The notes beneath the pieces are model-generated. The model was not told where the DNA came from, searched no databases, and saw only the letters and a program-made list of their open reading frames with translations. DNA of 64,000 bases, taken from the NCBI RefSeq assembly GCF_030463565.1, contig NC_134644.1:128213388-128277387 (forward strand), given 5' to 3'. The position numbers were made by a program, and so were the translations under genes. Origin of the DNA: Pelecanus crispus. Lineage: Eukaryota; Chordata; Aves; Pelecaniformes; Pelecanidae. This document shows, in pieces, positions 49,701 through 56,720 of this stretch (position 1 is its first letter; every line of letters starts with the position of its first letter).

Positions 49701-52662
49701 CAGTACGAACATCTTGTGTGTCACCTTTCCTCTGCTTTCTTGGCCAGAGAAATGAAACCATTCTATATTAAAATGAAAATCTTTGTTCAATGTGACTGTT
49801 TTAACCTGCGAACAGAACATCTTTGCATACATAAGATTTTTGTCATGAACAAAACCTGTTAATTTTCTCATTCCAGCTGTTACAAAGGACAATCTCTTCT
49901 CTCCTGATGTCCTCCGCCAGTGAGGATGGGGTAGGTATAATGAATGTTGACAAAAAAAAGTTAAACTACGTAGCTTGCTGTAGAGGCGGAGTAAAGGAGA
50001 CGTGAATCAGGTGGGAAGATACTCGAATCATTGAAACGGAAGGGACTCCTGGAGGTCATCGTCCGACCTGCCACTCACACTGGGCTATTGCCAAAGCACG
50101 GGCAGGTCAGCCATGACTTTGGCTAGCAGGGTCTTGAAAGCCTCCAGGATGGAGATTCTGCCTTTCCAGGCAGCTCGTTTCAGAACTGCACTAGGAGCAG
50201 TAGGAGAATTCCCTAGAAATAATGATTTTTTTTCTCCTGTCCAGCCTGGGATTTGAGTGGGCTGCACCCTTTGGCCAGCCCTCCTTCCACCTGCTGATGC
50301 CCTGCTATTGCGTGACTCTCATCAGGCTGACGCCCTCCTTTTTAGAAGAGGGACGCCGCAGATGGGACGTGCAGACAGCTTTAGCTCAGCTGCGGATCTG
50401 CAGAGCTATCTGTAAATAGCACTATGTGCAGACATTCAGAGCTGCGACGAGCAGTGCTGGGCTTTACTCCATTTTCTGGCTGAGGATCCAAAGACAGCAA
50501 AGATACAGTCCAAGCATCCCATCTTTTTGGGATGGTCTTCCAAACCCTATAAACCCCAACTACTTTCTAATAGCACAACCATGAAATTACTGGCAGGTGG
50601 TAACAGTAGAGAAATTTGCAAAACGCATGCAAGATAATACTTTATAATTGTATGAATGAAACATGCATAAGCCGCGGGGATCCAGGGGCGAAAGTACAGT
50701 TTATGTAATTGTGAAGTAGTTATTCCTTTAATCTGAGATAGGAGAAGAACCCTGACATTTGGGACGGTGCCCAGATTTATTGCGGGTGAGGGAGGCACCC
50801 GGCTCGGTGCCGGGCTGGCATTGGCTGCGGGATGGTCAGCAGCGAAGGAGCGTCACCTTCAGAGGGTGATTAAGCCCAATTAGGATCCCGAGATGCCTCC
50901 CCTCTCCATTGCATGTGGAAGGGAGCAAAGGTCAGCTCGTTGTCTGGTTTAATCATCCCAGTTAAGTGTCTTCAGTTAGGCGACGTGTCTTGGGGTCATT
51001 TTGCTCTCCTTATCTTACACAGTCTCCTAGCATTTTGCTGTTATGTGCTCCATGGTTTTAATGGGATTGATGGATAATTTTTCAAGTGGAACATTTCTCT
51101 GAAATTGTAAATGTTTTCTCTTATGCTGGAGGGTGTATGTTTCATTTAAGCAAAGAGCTAAAAGAAATTTCCAAAATGTGTTTGCTCTTTTAATAGCAGT
51201 TAAGTCTTGCTAAGTTTTCCAGTATGTGTCTGTTTTGGTTACAGACTGACAAAACGTAGTTCTTTTTCGAGTTACTAGAATTCAAACAACCTCTTTTTCT
51301 TGTTTCAATTTTTATAATGCTAGTATTTAGAAGTCTGGCAACTTAGAAACATTTTTTTCCCTAGTTGAAATGCAGGGATAATTTTTTCCTTTTTTTTTTT
51401 TCATAAGCTTTTCCATCTTTGAACCGCTGCATTTTAGAAAGCAGCACATCTCAACAAAGATTAAGCACAAGAAATACCACTTGAGGTGGCATTTTTTTGC
51501 CAGTGCTGCTAAAGTTTCTAAGAGTATAGCTTTGTAATCACTTCTTTTGGCAGGGGGGTTGGTTTTAGCCGTTGCTGGCCCTGGCCACTTTTTCCTTACC
51601 TTGTGGCAGCCCTTCTTGTTACACCAGTATAGCTGTTTGTGCAGCTGCACGGTGAATTGGACTGCAGAACCGGTCTGGGGTAAAAATAATCTAGGAAAAA
51701 AAAAGGACGGGGTGGTTTATACCTTGAACCAGGCAGCAGACGTGGGTATCGCATACCTGTACAAACGCACAGCCCAGATGAAAGCGGGGGGCATGGTCAG
51801 AGGCTGCTCGTAGGCACGTCCCACTGAGGAAGGAAATGGATGTAAACCTGCCGTCCGAGATAGATACCCTCTCAAGCGAGGTATCGGCCATCGGCCTTAC
51901 CAGTTCTTCTGTTAACGTGCTGTCTCCTCTTAGAGAATCATCGCAGCCTCACACCCCTCTCCTCCACGCAGAATACAGTGTCTGCGAATTCGCTCAGGCA
52001 CAACTCGTGGGATCATTAAACAGAAGGGAGTGTGTAGGTGCTGGTGATCGTAAAGGGTGCACGATAAACGCAAAGTTAAAGGCGGGGGGGGGGCATGAAA
52101 AGACTTACAAAATCATTTTTCCTTTAGTGGATCTGCTCGTTAGCTAAGGTATTTGATATATAGTATGTATATACACATCGCTAGCACGTGTGAAATCCTA
52201 CGAGTGTCAGAAAGCTAGACCAAGGGAGCGCACGTAGGTTGTGCTTCAGCAAAATTGAGTTCAAAGTCAGAGCAGCTTCTTGTTTTTAAACGGCTCATTT
52301 TTAAAAGCCTGGTAGGGAAGCAGCACTTTAAGCAGGAGTGAGATCTAATTATCGAAAATGCCGTGTATTCATTCCTTCCATCAATTCTAATGCACCTTTC
52401 TTTTTGAGTCCTTAAAAAAAAATTGTCTGTTGGAAGAGGACCTTACCCCCGGCATCTTCACGGCCGAATGCTGCTTAGAACAGAATGTCCAGGACTGTTT
52501 GTTTTAATCAACATGCTTTTATCACTGCAGAGTTATGAGGTGCAGAGCGTGCTGGGAAAGGAGGTGGGGTTATTGAACTGCTTCGTCCACTCCGTAACCA
52601 GCCACCCCAACTGCGTTGCACTGGAGGAAATTGTTCTTCTGGAAGCAGCAGCAAGACACTGA
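25581..52662 (+). CDS. SPIDR: SPIDR, scaffold protein involved in DNA repair, C-terminal 409 residues (10 exons)
   Basis: SPIDR is a nuclear scaffold of homologous recombination that is known to bind RAD51 and BLM and to help place them at DNA breaks. Ten exons were assembled: 25581-25771, 35263-35350, 37675-37818, 37913-37972, 41446-41644, 42727-42879, 47676-47769, 49260-49374, 49877-49930 and 52531-52662. All introns are GT-AG, phases agree at every junction, and the spliced frame is 1230 bases ending in TGA. Diagnostic stretches are LFSLIDSLWPP, NLPPPSFCYIL, QREIWLFVTD, ERTVLLLQKPLL, FSWPTCDRCGNG and VLGKEVGLLNCFV, which match the vertebrate SPIDR C-terminus as I remember it. A Cys4 set (CDRC, then CNQC 16 residues later) suggests a zinc ribbon. 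Human SPIDR is about 915 residues, so roughly the N-terminal half lies outside this assembly. The convergent neighbour CEBPD agrees with known synteny. The identity rests on remembered homology, not a search. Confidence 0.93.
27640..27662. repeat. (GA)n microsatellite
   Basis: About 11 uninterrupted GA dinucleotides in a SPIDR intron. Confidence 0.92.
29997..30038. repeat. 16-bp inverted repeat with 10-base loop
   Basis: CTTTTTATTTAAGTC at 29998-30012 is the exact reverse complement of GACTTAAATAAAAAG at 30023-30037, and one further pair (T29997, A30038) also matches. The loop is CTATACTTAA. Confidence 0.92.
35263..35350 (+). CDS. SPIDR: SPIDR coding exon 2 of 10 in window
   Basis: The acceptor is TTTTTGAAG and the donor is ATG|GTAAGT, a near-consensus site. 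The first base completes an AGG arginine codon from the previous exon, followed by ALGLFSLIDSLWPPVVPVK. Two other AG dinucleotides lie nearby (35269-35270 and 35279-35280). Only the AG at 35261-35262 keeps the phase with exon 1 and preserves the GLFSLID-LWPP motif. It ends in phase 0. Confidence 0.9.
35351..37674 (+). other. SPIDR intron (2.3 kb)
   Basis: AT-rich sequence with no repeat or gene that I can recognise. Confidence 0.85.
37675..37818 (+). CDS. SPIDR: SPIDR coding exon 3 of 10 in window
   Basis: The exon has 48 codons, phase 0 to phase 0, and begins MTTNLPPPSFCYILTVQS. A TAG stop lies in frame directly before the exon as part of the acceptor, so the reading frame cannot extend upstream. 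A second strong acceptor-like site (CTCCTCCCAG, ending 37700) lies inside the exon, but using it would remove the conserved LPPP segment. The 3' end is CTTCAG|GTAATC. Confidence 0.9.
37819..37912 (+). other. SPIDR short intron (94 bp)
   Basis: It begins GTAATC and ends TATTTTCAG, and is near the lower size range of vertebrate introns. Confidence 0.87.
37913..37972 (+). CDS. SPIDR: SPIDR coding exon 4 of 10 in window (60 bp)
   Basis: This 20-codon exon follows an intron of only 94 bases (37819-37912). It reads MDGCNERCSF then WAQVLYLRLQ, in phase 0 at both ends. The acceptor is ACTATTTTCAG and the donor is CAG|GTAATC. Human SPIDR has a similar RCSFYA-V-Y segment at this point, before the QREIWLLVTD segment of the next exon. 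Confidence 0.87.
37973..41445 (+). other. SPIDR intron (3.5 kb)
   Basis: AT-rich sequence with no repeat family or gene seen. The last 35 bases are a strong T-rich tract before the acceptor. Confidence 0.85.
41446..41644 (+). CDS. SPIDR: SPIDR coding exon 5 of 10 in window
   Basis: The exon starts after a long T-rich tract ending AATAATAG and ends AATG|GTAAGC. It encodes INQREIWLFVTDSALQ and, near the end, LVFFKDALWGN. It enters in phase 0 and leaves one base over (phase 1), matching the next exon. The FFKDAL motif and the REIWL-VTD motif are both SPIDR signatures. Confidence 0.92.
41645..42726 (+). other. SPIDR intron (1.1 kb)
   Basis: Begins GTAAGC and ends TTGGCAG. Nothing else was recognised in it. 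Confidence 0.85.
42727..42879 (+). CDS. SPIDR: SPIDR coding exon 6 of 10 in window
   Basis: The acceptor is GTTGGCAG. The frame reads GRIICVERTVLLLQKPLLYS and ends ANSICAVRG. Two donors are possible: GCT|GTAAGA (after 42872, stronger by consensus) and AGAG|GTTTGT (after 42879). Only the second keeps the frame into exon 7, where CAVRG joins TVVGV to form a typical OB-fold strand. I chose 42879. The stronger GTAAGA site could give an out-of-frame variant. Confidence 0.88.
42880..47675 (+). other. SPIDR intron (4.8 kb)
   Basis: It contains a degenerate CR1 fragment near 45075, a (TTTTG) tract near 46355 and an A-rich tract near 47360-47420. Confidence 0.83.
45075..45165 (-). mobile_element. degenerate CR1 3'-end fragment
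   Basis: TAGGTTGGAAGGAACCTCTG, a nearby CTGCTCAAAGCTGGGTC and GAGCAACCTGGT follow the antisense layout of an older CR1 subfamily. About 90 bases can be recognised, without the terminal repeats. Confidence 0.6.
47676..47769 (+). CDS. SPIDR: SPIDR coding exon 7 of 10 in window, first half of Cys4 motif
   Basis: The acceptor is CATTTTCTTTAG and the donor is ACAG|GTGAGA. The correct frame, set by the phase-1 exon before it, reads TVVGVNESTAFSW then PTCDRCGNGKLEL. Another frame is also open here and looks superficially plausible, but it breaks the junctions on both sides. This exon carries the CxxC pair at assembled residues 295-298. Confidence 0.92.
47770..49259 (+). other. SPIDR intron (1.5 kb)
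   Basis: Noncoding, with A runs near 48640 and 48720. No repeat family recognised. Confidence 0.85.
49260..49374 (+). CDS. SPIDR: SPIDR coding exon 8 of 10 in window, second half of Cys4 motif
   Basis: The acceptor is GTGTTTCAG and the donor is AAAG|GTATGG. The first base completes an arginine codon, followed by GSLYCNQCSEVVISPVLK. The CxxC pair at assembled residues 315-318 closes the Cys4 set begun in exon 7. The exon ends in phase 0 after STVKVK. Confidence 0.93.
49375..49876 (+). other. SPIDR intron (0.5 kb)
   Basis: Begins GTATGG and ends CTCATTCCAG. Nothing else was recognised. Confidence 0.87.
49877..49930 (+). CDS. SPIDR: SPIDR coding exon 9 of 10 in window (54 bp)
   Basis: This is an 18-codon exon reading LLQRTISSLLMSSASEDG, phase 0 to phase 0. 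The acceptor is CTCATTCCAG and the donor is GGG|GTAGGT. The LLQR-ISSLL...EDG pattern continues directly into SYEV in the last exon, as in human SPIDR. Confidence 0.92.
49931..52530 (+). other. SPIDR last intron (2.6 kb)
   Basis: It holds a degenerate CR1 fragment near 50023 and a short G run near 52083. No gene seen. Confidence 0.85.
50023..50250 (-). mobile_element. degenerate CR1 3'-end fragment
   Basis: CGAATCATTGAAACGGAAGG, CTGGAGGTCATCGTCCGACC and CTTGAAAGCCTCCAGGATGG follow the CR1 antisense pattern, with much divergence. The right edge is unclear. It lies in the SPIDR intron before the last exon. Confidence 0.6.
52531..52662 (+). CDS. SPIDR: SPIDR last coding exon with stop codon
   Basis: The acceptor is TATCACTGCAG. 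The exon reads SYEVQSVLGKEVGLLNCFV, then VTSHPNCVALEEIVLLEA, and ends in TGA at 52660-52662. The 43 codons close the SPIDR frame, and the C-terminus differs only slightly in length from the human protein as I remember it. The 3'UTR follows in the same exon. Confidence 0.94.
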   Translation, partial: SYEVQSVLGKEVGLLNCFVHSVTSHPNCVALEEIVLLEAAARH

Positions 52663-52773
52663 GCTGAACTCCAGTCAGCTACTACACTATCTGTGGACTT
52701 TGTAATGTGGTTATCTGTTAACTAGTGCCACAGATAATGTATAATGCAAGTGTGATAAGTGTTAAGATCATTT

Positions 52774-52779
52774 ATTAAA
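52774..52779 (+). terminator. polyadenylation signal ATTAAA (SPIDR, proximal)
   Basis: ATTAAA lies 112 bases after the SPIDR stop codon, in the sense TTTATTAAAACCGTG. It is the commonest variant hexamer and could give a short 3'UTR. Confidence 0.4.
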
Positions 52780-53033
52780 ACCGTGATTTACAAAGCACAT
52801 TGTGCTAACGCTGAAAAAAAACCCCCAACCTGTATTAAAAAAAAAATCTGTTCAACTTTCTGAACTCTTCTTTTTTGGATCAGTTCAGAATCTAAGAATA
52901 CAGTTCTCTGGCGCGTTTGCTGTTTGTGTACGTAAAACGTCTTGTTCTGGAAGTTTTGAACGCTTGTGAATATTTTTTTTATAATACTGTATTTATTACA
53001 TGGCGATGGAAAATATTTTACTGATACTAGTGA

Positions 53034-53039
53034 AATAAA
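53034..53039 (+). terminator. polyadenylation signal AATAAA (SPIDR, middle)
   Basis: A canonical AATAAA lies within GTGAAATAAATACC, about 370 bases after the SPIDR stop codon. Confidence 0.5.
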
Positions 53040-53165
53040 TACCTTGCTATAGGCGGTGAACATTGGTCTAAGCTGAGTTTTATCAGCGGATTCCGGACGT
53101 ACCGCCAGCCGCAAAACACCGCGTTGCGCGCGAATTCTGAGTTGTAACGTTCGTGATCACCTCGC

Positions 53166-53171
53166 AATAAA
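53166..53171 (+). terminator. polyadenylation signal AATAAA (SPIDR, distal)
   Basis: A canonical AATAAA lies within CTCGCAATAAATGTT, about 500 bases after the stop. T/G-rich sequence (TTGTGTTTTGAAGTGT) follows about 30 bases later, as expected of a cleavage site. Confidence 0.5.
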
Positions 53172-53190
53172 TGTTATAAAGACGTAGATT

Positions 53191-54596
53191 TGACCGAAGC
53201 TTGTGTTTTGAAGTGTCGAGCATGTACGAAGTTAACGTTTTATGGCTAATTGGTCTCTAAGCATAGAAGTGCCGTGTTACCTGTAGCTTCCCACAAAGCG
53301 GGTGTTCCCTTACGTAGTTTCTGTTATGGGTAACGAGCAAACTGCTTTGTAGGCCACCCAACTATGCTCACCATGACTGTACAGGGACATGGATAACAGA
53401 TCAGAAAAATAATATCAAAATCTTCCTGTGTGTGCATTGTTTGAGGTGCAAGAATTAATGTAAGCGTTCGGTCAGAGATTAGATTTTTCTTTTTTTTTCC
53501 CCCCTTCCACTTTCACGGTATTTAAAAAACCCCATACAGGTCAGAGGAGGAGGAATGAATGGTTTTGCGCAGGTCCGGTGTGCGATTACCCAGCAGAAAA
53601 GGAACAGCAAACTTGTTGCTAATACCGATCGTTCCTGCAGCTGAGGCCGACGGTGGAAAGTCTTATACACGTCACGATTACTGAAGGAGCGAGCCAGCTT
53701 TTGAATGCCCCCTTCTTCCCCCTCCGCCGCCTCTTTCAGTCTCTTACCCGCCTCCCTGTAAGGAAAAAGGGGACGTCAGCCCATTCCTGCGTAGAGGACG
53801 CGGCCCTGTGTGCGACCAGGGTGGCCCCTTGGAAGCCCGCGAGCTCGCCCTCCCTCGAAAAGCACTGGCTGCTGGCGGTGCCTGTCCTCCCAGGCCATTT
53901 TTCCGCCAGCGCCCTACAGGTGCTGTCACCTTTGTGCGTGCACTGTCAAAATTCAGCCGAGTTGCCCAACCTTTCATAATACCGCGCTCGCTCAGAGCTC
54001 GGCGGTGTCGCCTGCTCTCACTTTCACTAGCAGTGGTCAGTGAAAGTGGCCGGCTCCCGCCCGGCCAGAGCCCACAGCGGGCTGGGGCGCGGGTGGGCAA
54101 CACGCGGCTGGCTCCAACGCAGTTCACGCTTCACACCGTCCCGCGTGCAAACCACTTCGAGCGGGTTGGTTTGTTTTTTTTTTTTTTTAACAACCAGGAA
54201 TTTTAACTAACGGTGTTCTTGTGTTCATGCATACTTTAATACCGCTATGTTTCTGGAAGAGCCCTGGCCAAAGAGCAGCCCCTCTTGCTGTGCAGCTGCT
54301 GCTTGGCCCTCCGTCAGCGCAGCAGCAGCCACCGGCTCGGCATTCCGGCACAGCCATGCAACTCCCGGGGGAAAAGCCGGCTTTGTAACCGCCACGTGCG
54401 ACAGTGCCAGGTATTCCCACCGTTGCATCGCCCTTCGGCTGCTTCGGAAAATAAAAATGCGGTGCACCTCACCCCGCCTTGCCCTCACCCCCTGTTTCAG
54501 CTGCTGGAAGCTTCCCCCCGTGGCGACATCTGCCGCCGCCGACCCGCTGCTTTCGAGACACAGAGCAAACGAGAGGAGGGTTGATTTAACCTTTTT
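53191..54596. other. gap between convergent SPIDR and CEBPD
   Basis: GC content rises from about 53650 to 54560, with many CG dinucleotides and overlapping open frames on both strands. None has splice sites or a family I know. It could be regulatory or lie in a longer UTR. Confidence 0.5.
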
Positions 54597-54602
54597 TTTA
54601 TT
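54597..54602 (-). terminator. polyadenylation signal AATAAA (CEBPD)
   Basis: TTTATT on the + strand reads AATAAA on the - strand, about 500 bases after the CEBPD stop codon. An ATTAAA alternative lies further on at 54235-54240. Confidence 0.45.
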
Positions 54603-54802
54603 ATTATTATTATTAGAAATGCCGTAAAAACTGATATAAAAGGTCGAGCATGCTCAGTCTTTTTTTTTTTTTCTCTTCATCCTACTGTCTAAAATACATG
54701 GGGTTTTGAATCATTTTAACAGATGTACCATAGCTGCATCGGTATGAGTAAAATGTAGAAAAGACGAAAACTACCATTACAAAAATAATTTAAGGGGAGA
54801 GG

Positions 54803-54874
54803 AAAAAAAAAAAAAAAAAAAGAAGATATTTAGCTTTTTTCCCTTTTTTTTTTTTTTCTTTTTTTTTTTTTTTT
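54803..54874 (-). repeat. A19 run facing T14/T16 runs in CEBPD 3'UTR
   Basis: On the + strand there is A19 (54803-54821), a 13-base spacer, then T6, CCC, T14, C and T16 up to 54874. In the CEBPD transcript these become long A runs followed by a U run and could pair as an A:U stem. Confidence 0.85.
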
Positions 54875-55099
54875 CTTGCACGTTCCGTGGTGAAAGACCC
54901 CGGCGTCGCCCCACGTCGCTACAACATTCAGGAAGCGGCCGGCGGGGTCCCACGGCGGCTTCGCGCCTCCTCCCCGCGCCCGGCCCGGCCCGGGGCGCCG
55001 CGGCCCGGCCCCGCACAGGCTCGGCCCGGCCCGGCCCGGCCCTCTGAGGTATTTATCCACGTCTCCCGGAGTCCGTCTCTCCGTCCCGCTCCCCCCCGG

Positions 55100-56128
55100 T
55101 TACCGGCAGTCGGTGCCCGAGCCGGGCTGCAGGAAGGAGGCGCTGGGCAGCTGCTTGAAGAAGTGCCGGAGGCTGGTCAAGTCCCGGGTGAGCTGCTCGA
55201 TCTTCTTGTGCAGCCGCTCGTTCTCGGCCGAGAGCTCCAGCAGCTTCTGCTGCATCTCCTGGTTGCGCCGCTTCGCCTTGTCGCGGCTCTTGCGCACGGC
55301 GATGTTGTTGCGCTCCCGGCGCTGCCGGTACTCGGGGCTAAACCTGTCCACGCACTTCTTGCCGCCCCGCTCCTTCCCGCCGGGGGCGGCCGGCGGCGGG
55401 ACGCCCTGCGCCGAGGCGGCGGCGGGGCCCGGGGAGCGGGTGCTGCAGCTGGAGGGGGAGCTGCTGCCCGGCGGCTCGGGGGAGGTGGGCGGCGTGGGCT
55501 GCCCGCTCAGGTTCATGATGGTCTGGGCGCAGGTGGCGATCTGCGAGGGCAGCAGCGAGGAGGAGAGGTCGCTGTCGCTCCAGTCCGGCTCCTGCTTCAG
55601 GGCGCCGCGGGAGGAGGAGGAGGAGGAGGAGGAGGAGGAAGAGGAGGAGGAGGAGGAGGAGGAGGCGGTGCGGGGCTCGGCGCCCAGCAGGGTGGTCATG
55701 GCAGCGCCGAGGTCCTTGGCGGGGTCGCGGCCGGCGCCGCCGCCCGGCGGCAGGTACTCGCCGTAGTCCCCGCCCCGCTCGGGCTTCTGGTTGCTGTTGA
55801 AGAGGTCGGCGAAGAGCTCGTCGTTGCACAGCTCCAGGTTGGGCACGGCCGACATGGAGTCGATGTAGGAGCTGAAGTCGATGGCGCTCTCGTCCTCGTA
55901 CATGGCCGGGGCGGCGGCGCTCAGCTCCGCCAGGTTGGTGCCGCTGCCCCCCAGGCCGCCGCCCGCCTCCTCGCCGCTCATCCCGCAGCCGCCGCGGCTC
56001 CCCGGCTTGCAGGCGGGGCCCGGCCCGCCGCCGCTGCCCACCTTGGCGTCGTAGAAGTTGGCGGGCTCCAGGCACCAGCTCTTATAACATGCCGGGGAGT
56101 CCAGGCTGTAGAGAGCGGCGGCGCTCAT
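55100..56128 (-). CDS. CEBPD: CEBPD, CCAAT/enhancer-binding protein delta, single exon, 342 residues
   Basis: This bZIP transcription factor acts in the nucleus as a homodimer or with other C/EBP proteins in acute-phase, inflammatory and differentiation programmes. The N-terminal activation region includes MYEDESAIDFSSYIDSM (residues 76-92) and DELFADLFNSN (103-113). A KQEP motif, the sumoylation-type site of the regulatory domain, is at 178-181, and TPPTSPEPP is at 212-220. The basic region runs from about SPEYRQRRERNN (264) to KRRNQ, followed by a leucine zipper and the C-terminal TDCR ending typical of C/EBP delta. The start MSAAALYSLD matches the known family start. At 342 residues it is longer than the human protein (about 269), mainly through Gly- and Ser-rich insertions, including 18 consecutive serines (156-173). 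It is intronless, as known for CEBPD. C/EBP beta is excluded by the N-terminus and the TDCR tail. Confidence 0.97.
   Translation of the reverse strand: MSAAALYSLDSPACYKSWCLEPANFYDAKVGSGGGPGPACKPGSRGGCGMSGEEAGGGLGGSGTNLAELSAAAPAMYEDESAIDFSSYIDSMSAVPNLELCNDELFADLFNSNQKPERGGDYGEYLPPGGGAGRDPAKDLGAAMTTLLGAEPRTASSSSSSSSSSSSSSSSSSRGALKQEPDWSDSDLSSSLLPSQIATCAQTIMNLSGQPTPPTSPEPPGSSSPSSCSTRSPGPAAASAQGVPPPAAPGGKERGGKKCVDRFSPEYRQRRERNNIAVRKSRDKAKRRNQEMQQKLLELSAENERLHKKIEQLTRDLTSLRHFFKQLPSASFLQPGSGTDCR
55610..55663 (-). repeat. serine codon repeat (TCC)n in CEBPD
   Basis: Eighteen consecutive serine codons, 17 TCC and one TCT, are read on the - strand as (GGA)n on the + strand. The run lies between the activation region and the KQEP regulatory motif. 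It is in frame and nearly pure, so its length is likely to vary between individuals or species. Confidence 0.95.
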
Positions 56129-56418
56129 GGGCGAGCGGGACGCGGCGCCGCACGGCCGCGGCGCAGGGGCTCCGGGCCGCGGGCACCAAGCGCCGCTCCC
56201 CGACGATCGCAGCTCCAGCCTCCGCCACGGGCAGGTGGGGAGCGCGGCTGCTGCTGGTGCTGCTGGTACTGCTGCTACTGCTACTGCTCGTCCTGCTGCT
56301 CCCGCTCGTCCTGCCGCCGTCCCCTCGCCTCCCCGCCGGGGTCGATCCGCGGGTTCGGGTCACGCCGTGCTCAGCGAGAGGAGGGCGGGGATGGGGCAAG
56401 GGCGTCTGTGGACCTGGG
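56129..56418 (-). other. CEBPD: CEBPD 5'UTR (inferred)
   Basis: The region between the start codon and the position about 30 bases downstream of the TATA-like box is GC-rich. It contains a CTG/CAG-type triplet-rich patch at about 56248-56300. I see no upstream ATG on the - strand here. The left and right ends depend on an unverified start site. Confidence 0.45.
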
Positions 56419-56442
56419 AGCGAAACGCCCGCTCGGTCGCTT

Positions 56443-56448
56443 CTTATA
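56443..56448 (-). promoter_or_regulatory. TATA-like box of CEBPD
   Basis: The - strand reads GCCGTATAAGAAGCG. TATAAG sits about 315 bases upstream of the start codon in otherwise very GC-rich DNA, so it is a plausible TATA element. Transcription would then start near 56418. Confidence 0.5.
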
Positions 56449-56471
56449 CGGCGCCGGCCCCGCCTCCTGCC

Positions 56472-56496
56472 CCAATGACGGGGAACGAGTGTTCCC
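56472..56496. promoter_or_regulatory. CCAAT / CRE-half-site / inverted-repeat cluster upstream of CEBPD TATA
   Basis: On the + strand CCAAT (56472-56476) overlaps TGACG (56476-56480, a CRE half site). It is followed directly by GGGAACGAGTGTTCCC, a perfect 6-bp inverted repeat around GAGT. TTCCCGGCA within and after it is one base away from the STAT consensus TTCNNNGAA. Mammalian CEBPD is known to be driven by STAT3 and CREB through proximal sites. The match here is by eye only. Confidence 0.4.
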
Positions 56497-56619
56497 GGCA
56501 CCCCCGGGGACCCGGGGGCGGGAGCGGGTGGGGTGCGCGGTCGCGGAGGCAGGGCTCCCGCCCCGGAGAGCTCCCGCCTCCCGGTGGAGGGTGACCGCGG
56601 TCGGGGGCGGCCCCCCCGG

Positions 56620-56695
56620 GGGGACGGGACGGTGCGGGGAGGGGGCAGGCGCCCCTTTTGGGGCGCCTGCCCCCTCCCCGCACCGTCCCGTCCCC
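56620..56695. repeat. perfect 36-bp inverted repeat with TTTT loop
   Basis: The left arm 56620-56655 and the right arm 56660-56695 are exact reverse complements across all 36 positions, separated by TTTT (56656-56659). The arms are mostly G and C. The base pair just outside is not complementary. It lies about 200 bases upstream of the expected CEBPD start site. Confidence 0.97.
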
Positions 56696-56720
56696 AAGGA
56701 GGGCAGCCCCGACGCCGGTA

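Larger units (their letters stand above)
52663..53190 (+). other. SPIDR: SPIDR 3'UTR (probable extent)
   Basis: AT-rich sequence follows the SPIDR stop, with three polyadenylation hexamers in the next 510 bases (listed separately). I see no open frame. The true end depends on which signal is used, so the right boundary is an estimate. Confidence 0.6.
54597..55099 (-). other. CEBPD: CEBPD 3'UTR (probable extent)
   Basis: This stretch follows the CEBPD stop codon to the first AATAAA on the - strand. It contains large homopolymer runs (T14, T16 and A19 on the + strand) and no coding frame. The end is inferred from the hexamer only. Confidence 0.6.
54890..56720. promoter_or_regulatory. CpG island covering CEBPD and its promoter
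   Basis: Dense CG dinucleotides and very high GC content run through the CEBPD coding exon and upstream region, in sharp contrast to the AT-rich DNA on both sides. The borders are visual estimates. Confidence 0.8.
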
